Assembly (NCBI GenBank): GCA_020634565.1
Contig: JACKBN010000033.1
Location: 1 to 8,995 of the forward strand
Direction: 5' to 3'
From: Ardenticatenaceae bacterium
GTDB taxonomy: Bacteria > Chloroflexota > Anaerolineae > Promineifilales > Promineifilaceae
Length of the DNA: 8,995 nucleotides
The notes beneath the pieces are model-generated. The model had not been told where the DNA came from, did no database searches, and saw only the letters and a list, made by a program, of their open reading frames with translations. A program made the position numbers and the translations under genes. Below, one piece after another: positions 1 through 7,900 of this stretch. Within the stretch, counting starts at the first letter, position 1. Each line of letters opens with the position of its first letter.

Positions 1-91
1 CAGTAAAAATCATACAATTGATCCACCCTGAAAACTGATTTGCCGAACGCGGGCTACCATTAGAAATTTCCAAGAACCAATTTCCCCTGTC

Positions 92-119
92 TTGACGACC
101 CTCAAAGCCATGTTAAGAT
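92..119 (+). promoter_or_regulatory. Candidate sigma-70-type promoter with extended -10
   Basis: A -35 hexamer TTGACG (92-97), a 16-base spacer and an extended -10 TGT-TAAGAT (111-119) can be read directly. Transcription would start near 125-127. The arrangement closely matches the groES promoter in this window (TTGACA, 16 bases, TGT-TAAAAT), which supports it. The terminator-like hairpin at 131-156 begins only a few bases after the predicted start, so it is unclear whether this promoter drives the TPR gene at 191. Confidence 0.5.
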
Positions 120-130
120 CGCAGTTATCC

Positions 131-156
131 AGCCGACCATTCTGTCGGCTTTTTTT
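131..156 (+). terminator. Intrinsic terminator hairpin ahead of the TPR gene
   Basis: A perfect 7-bp stem AGCCGAC/GTCGGCT (131-137 with 144-150) closes a 6-base loop and is followed by an unbroken run of T to 156. This is the standard rho-independent form for + strand transcription. It could end a transcript from a gene left of the window, since no convincing gene lies in 1-130. It could also act as a leader hairpin for the promoter at 92-119. Confidence 0.7.
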
Positions 157-190
157 ATCGTATATTTTGTATGGCTTGTGATTGATCACC

Positions 191-1402
191 ATGATTATTG
201 AAAGAAAAGACCCACCCTATCCACGACGCGGCCCCTCCTGCTTGTTGGTGATTTTTATCATGGTTGGCATTGGACTTGGCGTTTTTGTGATCCAAAATGC
301 GGAAGAGGTGCGGGATGTGATTGTGCCTACGCCAACGCCAGAACCAACACGTTCGGCAACGGAATATGCCTTGCTAGCTGATATTGCTGAGCGGGAAGGG
401 GCGTTGGAGGAAGCTGCTGGCTATTATGGCCAGGCGGTTCAGCTCGATGCCACCAAGCCAGAAATTTATATTCGCTACATTGATTTGCTGATCAAAATCG
501 GCGATGCGGAAGAGGCACTGTCTCGTGCAGAGGAAGCGTCTGTGCTGGCCCCGGAGAATGACCGCATTTGGACGGCCGTTGCTGCCGCCTACATTGCCAA
601 TGGGGAACGGCTGAACGATGCGGGTGATCCCACGGCCGCTGATTTGCAATTTGCCCAAGCGTATCGCGCCGCCGAAACCGCCATCAGTATCAATCCTGAA
701 AATGCCACCGCATATGCTTACTCAGCAGCCGGGCTGGTGCTGCAATACGAGCCAGGACTGTACCAGGATGCCCAAGTGCGAGCTGAAGAAGCGACGGTTA
801 TTGAGCCAGACAATCCGCTGGCGCGTCTTTACATGGGCGTTGTGCTGACCAACCAGGGTTTTTACACGGCCGCACGCGAACAGTTCCAGCTTGGGTTGCA
901 GTCTGAACAATTGCCGCAGCTTTATTATGAGCTAGGCTATAACTTTTTTGGCGACGGGAATGTGTCTGAAGCCATCTTGAGCTTTCAAGAGGCCGTGTCT
1001 ATCGACCCCAATTTTGCCCCTGGTTATGATGGCCTGGCGCATATGTATTTGCAGTTAGGCCAAGATAATCTGGCTGAAGAGAACGGTTTACAGGCGATTG
1101 CCCTGAATCCCGATGTGGCTCGGGCACACGGCCGTTTAGGGGAAGCGTACGTGCGCCTTAATAAGTTTGAGCAAGCCATTGATGAGTTTAGCAAAGCGGT
1201 TGAGCTGTACGGTGAACCAACCGAGGGCAATTCGCGCTTCTTTTATCTGCTGGCTGACGCCTACCTGCGCGAGGGCACCCAAAACTGCCCGTTGGCCGAG
1301 CCGTATTTCCAGCAAGCCGCTGCCGTAAATGTTCTGTATGCTGAGGCCGCACAGGAAGGATTGGTCGAGTGCCGTCGTGCTGCCTTGGAATCTGCCCCCT
1401 AA
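191..1402 (+). CDS. Membrane-anchored TPR-repeat protein
   Basis: This 403-residue protein is a single-pass membrane protein with a large TPR domain, probably outside the cytoplasm. A short basic N-terminus (RKDPPYPRR, 5-13) precedes a hydrophobic segment at about 17-35, which reads as an uncleaved anchor with the N-terminus inside. A linker rich in Pro and Thr (46-55, VPTPTPEPTR) leads into about nine TPR-like units from residue 57 to 385. Clear helix-turn signatures end in a Pro-containing turn, for example ALEEAAGYYGQAVQLDA, AILSFQEAVSIDPN and AIDEFSKAVEL. Two cysteines, C366 and C394, bracket the last unit and could form a disulfide if the domain is exported. TPR domains normally bind peptides or act as scaffolds; the partner is unknown. 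The ATG at 191 was chosen over TTG at 182 because it is the stronger codon and leaves the anchor intact, but neither has a clear Shine-Dalgarno site. No terminator is evident before groES, so some read-through is possible. Confidence 0.85.
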   Translation: MIIERKDPPYPRRGPSCLLVIFIMVGIGLGVFVIQNAEEVRDVIVPTPTPEPTRSATEYALLADIAEREGALEEAAGYYGQAVQLDATKPEIYIRYIDLLIKIGDAEEALSRAEEASVLAPENDRIWTAVAAAYIANGERLNDAGDPTAADLQFAQAYRAAETAISINPENATAYAYSAAGLVLQYEPGLYQDAQVRAEEATVIEPDNPLARLYMGVVLTNQGFYTAAREQFQLGLQSEQLPQLYYELGYNFFGDGNVSEAILSFQEAVSIDPNFAPGYDGLAHMYLQLGQDNLAEENGLQAIALNPDVARAHGRLGEAYVRLNKFEQAIDEFSKAVELYGEPTEGNSRFFYLLADAYLREGTQNCPLAEPYFQQAAAVNVLYAEAAQEGLVECRRAALESAP

Positions 1403-1422
1403 TGTATGAATTGCATCAGAAA

Positions 1423-1449
1423 TTAGCAAACCAAAAGAATGAGTGCTAG
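1423..1449 (+). promoter_or_regulatory. Degenerate second CIRCE-like site
   Basis: TTAGCAAAC (1423-1431), exactly 9 bases, then GAGTGCTAG (1441-1449) matches the CIRCE consensus at 15 of 18 arm positions with the correct spacer. It ends 7 bases before the groES -35 box. Its centre lies 75 bp, about seven helical turns, from the centre of the perfect CIRCE at 1498-1524. A role as an auxiliary HrcA site is inferred. Confidence 0.5.
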
Positions 1450-1456
1450 AATCTTC

Positions 1457-1484
1457 TTGACACTGCAAAGAATTCTGTTAAAAT
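1457..1484 (+). promoter_or_regulatory. groES-groEL promoter (sigma-70-type)
   Basis: A consensus -35 TTGACA (1457-1462), a 16-base spacer and an extended -10 TGT-TAAAAT (1476-1484) place the start of transcription near 1490. The perfect CIRCE operator lies directly downstream, so a bound repressor would block initiation or early elongation. The vegetative promoter plus CIRCE indicates control by repression rather than by a heat-shock sigma factor. Confidence 0.85.
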
Positions 1485-1497
1485 GTTTTCGTAACTA

Positions 1498-1524
1498 TTA
1501 GCACTCTGGCAGAGGGAGTGCTAA
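1498..1524 (+). promoter_or_regulatory. CIRCE operator (HrcA binding site)
   Basis: TTAGCACTC, 9 bases, GAGTGCTAA is an exact match to the CIRCE inverted repeat. In many bacteria CIRCE is bound by HrcA, whose activity depends on GroEL, giving feedback control of chaperonin levels. It lies in the predicted 5' untranslated region of groES, just after the -10 box. The genome should therefore encode hrcA, which is not in this window. Confidence 0.97.
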
Positions 1525-1554
1525 ACCCCCACTTTGAAAATGAAATTTAGAAAT

Positions 1555-1560
1555 AAGGAG
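1555..1560 (+). promoter_or_regulatory. groES ribosome binding site
   Basis: AAGGAG lies 8 bases before the ATG at 1569, a near-ideal Shine-Dalgarno site that fixes the groES start. Confidence 0.85.
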
Positions 1561-1568
1561 AGTTAGGT

Positions 1569-1859
1569 ATGAAACTCAAACCACTGGGTGATCGCTTGGT
1601 TGTTGAACCAACGGAACGCGAGCAAACCACCCCTTCTGGTCTGGTACTGCCAGAAACTGCTAAAGAAAAACCACAGGAAGGCGAAGTTATCGCCATTGGC
1701 CCTGGCCGTCGTGATGAAGATGGCAAACGCGTTGAGATGGATGTGAAAGTTGGCGATAAGGTGCTGTATGCCAAATATGGTGGCACCGAGGTCAAGATCG
1801 ACGGCAAAAAACTGCTCATCCTCAAAGAAACCGACGTACTGGCAATCGTAGAAGACTAA
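1569..1859 (+). CDS. groES: Co-chaperonin GroES (Hsp10)
   Basis: GroES forms the seven-subunit lid that closes the GroEL cavity in the ATP-bound state and so encloses folding substrates in the cytoplasm. The 96-residue length is normal for the family. The N-terminus MKLKPLGDRLVVEP is the conserved first strand. The mobile loop at about 16-34 carries the hydrophobic GLVLP contact (24-28) that docks on the GroEL apical domain. The remaining core is typical: GEVIAIGPGRRDEDG, VKVGDKVLYAKYGGTEVKIDG and the closing ETDVLAIVED. The gene is the first of a two-gene operon, with groEL starting 31 bases after its stop. A consensus promoter and CIRCE operator precede it, so HrcA repression relieved by heat or unfolded protein is the likely control. 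Nothing is missing or unusual. Confidence 0.98.
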   Translation: MKLKPLGDRLVVEPTEREQTTPSGLVLPETAKEKPQEGEVIAIGPGRRDEDGKRVEMDVKVGDKVLYAKYGGTEVKIDGKKLLILKETDVLAIVED

Positions 1860-1874
1860 TTAGCTCTAAATTCG

Positions 1875-1880
1875 AAGGAG
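1875..1880 (+). promoter_or_regulatory. groEL ribosome binding site
   Basis: AAGGAG lies 10 bases before the ATG at 1891 and only 4 bases before an in-frame TTG at 1885. The spacing and the conserved protein start MAKQ both favour the ATG. Confidence 0.75.
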
Positions 1881-1890
1881 ATTATTGAAA

Positions 1891-3537
<1,647 letters not shown>

Positions 3538-3540
3538 ATC

Positions 3541-3604
3541 CGTAAACGGTAAGCAGTGGGTCAGTAATCGGTAAACCGAATACCGTTTACCGAATACCGA
3601 TTAC
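3541..3604. repeat. Cluster of short direct and inverted repeats after groEL
   Basis: Four related units fill this 64-base stretch, which starts 4 bases after the groEL stop. GTAAACGGTA (3542-3551) is the exact reverse complement of TACCGTTTAC (3581-3590). GTAATCGGTA (3564-3573) is the exact reverse complement of TACCGATTAC (3595-3604). The arms therefore run A-B-A'-B'. Because A and B differ by one base, a nested hairpin (B with A', A with B', one mismatch each) is also possible. The right half is also a tandem 14-base direct repeat, CCGAATACCG(T/A)TTA, at 3576-3589 and 3590-3603. Function unknown; it looks like an intergenic short-sequence repeat that may recur elsewhere in the genome. Confidence 0.8.
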
Positions 3605-3606
3605 CC

Positions 3607-3647
3607 AAGACCCGTCTTTGTTCAACAAAGGCGGGTCTTTTCATTTT
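3607..3647 (+). terminator. Intrinsic terminator of the groES-groEL operon
   Basis: A 14-bp stem (3607-3620 with 3626-3639, one G-U pair) with a 5-base loop TTCAA is followed by TTTTCATTTT-type sequence. The opposite strand has no T-run, so it acts on + strand transcription and should end the groEL transcript. Confidence 0.88.
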
Positions 3648-3670
3648 GGCGGCTGGCAGTTACACTACTT

Positions 3671-3678
3671 GGGAGGTG
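3671..3678 (+). promoter_or_regulatory. Strong Shine-Dalgarno-like site in the TPR gene leader
   Basis: GGGAGGTG is the best ribosome binding site near this gene. It sits 6 bases before a TTG at 3685, which is out of frame with the TPR protein and opens a frame of about 36 codons. It is 10 bases before the in-frame TTG at 3689. This is the main reason for doubt about the start of the following gene. Confidence 0.5.
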
Positions 3679-3732
3679 TATCATTTGTTTGGCCGCTTTT
3701 GCGCTTTTCGGGGTAAACGGCCGTTCCCACAC

Positions 3733-3738
3733 AAAGGA
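3733..3738 (+). promoter_or_regulatory. Ribosome binding site for ATG 3746
   Basis: AAAGGA lies 7 bases before the ATG at 3746, a normal spacing. Together with the stronger start codon it supports starting the TPR protein here. Confidence 0.55.
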
Positions 3739-3745
3739 CAAGCCA

Positions 3746-4558
3746 ATGGGGCAACAACTTTTAGAGAAGTTCATTCCGCTTCTAGAAAAAATTAATTGGC
3801 CATCCACCGCCGACGCGACAGAACAAGGGCGTCAATCTTACCTGGTAGGGTTGGAAAAAGTGGATGCCTACGAGGGAGATCCCAACCAGCTCACCGCAGC
3901 GCTAAAAACGTTTGTCACCGGTGCTTCCCAGCCTTATGCGTTTGCCGGTGCGGCCTATGTGCTTATTGCGGCCTCCCGGGAAAAAGATGGCAGTTATGTG
4001 GAGGAAGGCTTAGACATCGCCATGGATTGGCTGGAAAAGGCACAAGACCTGGCGCCAGACGTGGTGGAAATCAACATGCTGGAGCCATTAATTTATGTGT
4101 ACAACGGCCGTTTAGAAGACGCACGCACCGTTTTGGACTATTTGCATGAATTACGGCCGTCTGACTACCTTCTCTATCGCATTGAAGTGGCTTACTGGCA
4201 AGCCGTGGGCGATCTGGAACAGACGGTGCACTGGTTTAGCGAAGCTGCCGCGGCGGCAGTTAACGTGCCACAGCGCCTGGCCATGCGCAGTGAGCTGGCC
4301 GATTTTTACTTTAGGCAAAATCTGTGGAGCGAAGCCAAAGATGCTTATCAGGAAGCGCTTCATTTTGACAATACCAATCCCGTGATCTGGCACAAGTTGA
4401 GCATCGTCCATTGGCAGCTTGAAGACATTGACGAAGCCGAAAAATGTAACCAGCACACGCTGCGGCTAAAGGATTTTCCCGCCGCAAGACAGCTGGAAGA
4501 AAAGATCAAAGAGAAAAAGTCAGACGGAGGGATTTTAGGCAGACTTTTTGGTGGGTAG
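3746..4558 (+). CDS. Cytoplasmic TPR-repeat protein
   Basis: This 270-residue protein has no signal peptide or membrane segment, so it is probably cytoplasmic. An N-terminal helical part (MGQQLLEKFIPLLEKINW) precedes a TPR solenoid from about residue 60 to 250. Recognisable units include EEGLDIAMDWLEKAQDLAPD, RLEDARTVLDYLHELRPSD, DLEQTVHWFSEAAAAA, LWSEAKDAYQEALHFDNTN and DIDEAEKCNQHTLRL. A charged helix (LEEKIKEKKSD) and a short C-terminal motif GILGRLFGG follow. TPR solenoids mediate protein-protein contacts; no enzyme motif is visible. The start is uncertain: ATG 3746 has a usable AAAGGA site, but an in-frame TTG at 3689 would add 19 residues (AAFALFGVNGRSHTKDKP after the initiator). Terminators on both sides (3607-3647 and 4612-4647) suggest it is transcribed alone, although no clear promoter was found. 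Confidence 0.8.
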   Translation: MGQQLLEKFIPLLEKINWPSTADATEQGRQSYLVGLEKVDAYEGDPNQLTAALKTFVTGASQPYAFAGAAYVLIAASREKDGSYVEEGLDIAMDWLEKAQDLAPDVVEINMLEPLIYVYNGRLEDARTVLDYLHELRPSDYLLYRIEVAYWQAVGDLEQTVHWFSEAAAAAVNVPQRLAMRSELADFYFRQNLWSEAKDAYQEALHFDNTNPVIWHKLSIVHWQLEDIDEAEKCNQHTLRLKDFPAARQLEEKIKEKKSDGGILGRLFGG

Positions 4559-4611
4559 CCACCATTTGGAGGATGCCTGAAACGCAAATTCGATTCGTAC
4601 ACGCTTCACTT

Positions 4612-4647
4612 AGCGGTTAGATGGCATTACCATCTAACCGCTTTTTT
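4612..4647 (+). terminator. Intrinsic terminator after the TPR gene
   Basis: A perfect 13-bp stem (4612-4624 with 4630-4642) with a 5-base loop CATTA is followed by six T residues (4642-4647). It is the strongest terminator in the window and should end transcription of the TPR gene that stops at 4558. Confidence 0.93.
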
Positions 4648-4746
4648 GATGATTGTGCCATTGCCATCGGGGTCATGATTGGACGTTGCTGCCAGCAAAC
4701 GTACCCGTTTGAGTTACGTCATTTGTCCTAGAACGGCAGAAATTGA

Positions 4747-4848
4747 GCGCAACATTGCACCGATGTTTACCACGACAATGGTTTATACACTCGTTACCAT
4801 GACGCACTGAATCGCCTGCAAGCCGATATTGAATATCCGGTCAGGTGA
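4747..4848 (+). pseudogene. Possible remnant of a coding sequence
   Basis: The frame from 4747 to the TGA at 4846-4848 reads AQHCTDVYHDNGLYTRYH followed by DALNRLQADIEYPVR. This composition looks like real protein rather than random translation. It has no start codon and is preceded at once by a stop (4744-4746), with further stops upstream in the same region. It may be the C-terminal fragment of a decayed gene. The family was not recognised, and a chance open stretch of this length is quite possible. Confidence 0.2.
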
Positions 4849-4858
4849 TGTGTAAAAT
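4829..4858 (+). promoter_or_regulatory. Candidate promoter of the two-component operon
   Basis: TTGAAT (4829-4834), an 18-base spacer and TAAAAT (4853-4858) make an acceptable sigma-70-like promoter, giving a leader of about 115 bases to the ATG at 4980. The -35 matches consensus at 4 of 6 positions and the spacer is slightly long. An alternative -10 TATGAT at 4885-4890 lacks a good -35. Confidence 0.35.
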
Positions 4859-4979
4859 AACATCAATTAGCAGCGTAGTGATTTTATGATCGGTAGCAGA
4901 AAAGTGGCGCTTTACGTTTTGGTCCTTGTCCGAGGTTGCTGCGCTGTTTATCTGCTACGGCCGTATTGAGCATAAACCG

Positions 4980-7900
4980 ATGCCCGAAAATTCTCCCTTT
5001 TACCGTTTACGTCGCATTTTAGACCCTCGCCGAAGCCTGCGGGCACAGGCGGCTCTGGCGTTTGGCACGTTGACGATTTTGCTGGCCCTTCTTATTAGTG
5101 TGTTGGTGGAACGAGCGGCCCAAACGGATTTGCAGGAGGCCAGCGGCAGCAAACTGGCAGAACTGGCCTACTACATGGCCGACGCGCTGGATCGCGATAT
5201 TTTTACTCGATACAAGGAATTGGAGCTGGTTTCTCTCTCGACGCCTTTATCTGATACTGAGGCAACTATGGCGGCTAAACAGCATGTGCTGACCCGCTTT
5301 CAAGAGATTTATCCGCATTACGTCTGGGTTGGGCTGGCAGACCCCACCGGCCAAATATTAACCAACGTAGGCAACCGACCGGGTGACGGCCAGGCGGTCG
5401 CTGACTTGTCCTGGTTCATGGCGGGTAAGGAACGGCCGTACGTCGGTAATTTGTACGCAGAGATGCCCAACGGTGAACAGGCGCATTACGTCACTATGGC
5501 CATTCCCGTGATGGATGATGCAGGGCAGTCAATCGGCATTTTGGGCACGTACCTGGATGAAACGTGGCTTGATGAGATTGAGTCTACTTTGTTGCTGCCT
5601 TCACAGGATAGATCGGATGTAAATATTATGGTGCTGGCGGCAGACGGCCGTTACCTTTTCGGTACCAATCCCCTGCCCGATACTGCCCCGTGCGAAGAAG
5701 CCATTTCGGCCGCCCAGAGCGGCGAAAACAGCTACGCGATCAACACCTGGCCGGATGGCAATGTTTACCTCACTGGCTATGCTCGCGTGATGCCGCATCC
5801 AGAATTAAGTGGCCCGAACTGGCTGGTACTGGCTTGCCAGGAAGCCGGCACGGCGCTGGCGCCCATACAGCAGTTGCAGCAGCGCGTGCTGCTGCTGGGC
5901 AGCAGCCTCAGCATTTTATTCTTGCTTTTGGGCTGGGTGGTTGCCGGACGCATTACCCAGCCGCTTACCGCCATTGCCCGGGCGGCGAACCGCCTGCGGC
6001 AAGGCGAAGCCGACGCCAAAATTCCCATCTATGCCCACGGCGATGAAGTGGGCGTGCTTTCTCATTCACTGCATGACTTGGTGACGAGTTTGGCTCAGCG
6101 CACGGCGGAGTTGGGCAGCGCTGAAAATGAATTGGAAGAAGTCAACAATACCTTGGAAGCCATCATCCAATCGGTGCCGCTGGCCATCTTTTTGCTAGAC
6201 CCCGAAGGCGTGGCCCACGCCTGGAATCCGGCGGCTCGCAAGATGTTCAGTTGGGATGAGGACCGGCTGGCCACCTCGCCCAACCCCATCCACAAAATGC
6301 AGCAGGAGCCCGACTTCCGTAAGATGGTCGATCGTGTTTTAGATGGCGAAGTGCTGACCAATGTGGAACGGCAGCACACGCGGCACGATGGCACGCCGAT
6401 GCATGTCAGCATCGCCATGGCCCCCATTCACGATGCCCAGGGCGAACCCACCGGCGCGGTGACGGTGCTAACGGATGTGACGGAGCGTAAACAGGCGGAA
6501 ACGCAGCTGCGCGATGCCCACCGTACGCTGGCGATTTTGATGAGCAATTTACCCGGCATGGCTTACCGTCGTCGTGCGGATGACCGCCATGCCATGACTT
6601 TTGTGAGTGAAGGCTGTTTTGACCTGACGGGCTACACGCGCGAGGCGCTGTTGGAAAGTGGCACGGTTCATTATGCCGATTTGATTCATCCTGATGATTT
6701 GGCTGGGGTCTTGGCGGAAGTTGAGAAGGCGGTGGCGGCGAAACGGCCGTACCAATGCACCTATCGCATCAAAACGGCCGTTGGTCATGAACGCTGGGTT
6801 TGGGAGCAGGGTGAGGCCGTTTATGCGGAAGATGGCACGCTGCAAGCGCTGGAAGGTTTTATCACCGATAACACGGGCCAGGTGATGGCCCGGCAAGAAT
6901 TGGAGCAGCGCGTAACCGACCGTACCCGCAAGCTGTCTGTGCTGAATGATGTGCTGCGCCTCACCAATACGTCCGATGATCTGGCGGACATTTTGCAGGG
7001 CACGATCCAGCGGATGCTGACCGCAACGCATGGCGAGATAGGCTATATTCATCTGCTGGACGGGCCAAATCACATTCATCTGACCGCCCACGTGGGGCTG
7101 CCAGAGGCGATTGCTGACGTGGTTGCCAACCTGCCGACCCAGCCGCCTGCTATGGCGTGCAGTTGGGTGGTGGCCCAAAATGCGGTGCTAACAATTCCCC
7201 AGGTCCGTACTGATACGCGTACAGAGCATCTAACTGCTCTATCAGAGGAGTTGAATGCGTACATGGGTGTTCCCCTGGTGGCTGGCTCCAAAGTGATGGG
7301 TGTTTTGAGCCTGATTGGGCAAACGGTGGCCCAATTTGGCGATGAGGAGATCGCGTTGATGGCGGCTGTGGGCCGTCAGATTGGGAATGCGGTGGAGACG
7401 GCGCGTTTGCGGCAGCAGGAAGGCTTTTTGATGGTGCTGCAAGAGCGTAATCGCCTGGCCCGCGACCTGCATGATTCGGTAACGCAATCTTTGTACAGCG
7501 TGGTTTTGTTTGCCGAGGCGGGCCGGCGCAAGCTCACGGCGGGCCAGATTGAGCAGGCAACCACCTATTTGGAGCGCGTTAATGATACAGGGCAGCAGGC
7601 GTTGAAAGAGATGCGCCTGTTTATTCATAAATTACGGCCGTTAGCTCTACAAGAAGAAGGGTTGGACCGGGCCTTGCAGCAGCGGTTGAAAGCGGTTGAA
7701 GGGCGCAGCGGCATTGACCATGAGCTGATTGTGGAAGGGCGGCTTGATTTGCCGCCCGATATGGAAGAAGCGCTGTACCACATTAGCATGGAGGCGCTGA
7801 ACAATTCGCTGAAGCATGCCCGTGCCAGCAAAGTCATCGTTCGGTTGGCGATTGATGAGGCCGAGGTGGAAATGGAGATTCGCGATGATGGGCGGGGCTT

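Larger units (their letters stand above)
4648..4979. other. Intergenic region between TPR gene and kinase
   Basis: This 332-base stretch contains no convincing intact gene on either strand. It holds a possible coding remnant (4747-4848), a candidate promoter for the kinase (4829-4858), an alternative -10-like TATGAT (4885-4890) and one ACGGCCGT palindrome (4957-4964). An in-frame TTG at 4926 could extend the kinase by 18 residues. No tRNA, riboswitch or insertion element is recognisable. Confidence 0.6.

Noticed and set aside
10..192. A 60-codon open frame on the minus strand at the left end
   Set aside because: It runs through the terminator hairpin and the promoter region, lacks a ribosome binding site, and its translation shows no recognisable protein features.
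1885..1890. TTG at 1885 as the groEL start, adding two residues
   Set aside because: Its Shine-Dalgarno spacing would be only 4 bases, while ATG 1891 has 10 and gives the conserved MAKQ start.
6549..7178. A 209-codon open frame on the minus strand inside the kinase gene
   Set aside because: It is antisense to conserved PAS and GAF coding sequence, with no ribosome binding site or recognisable motif.
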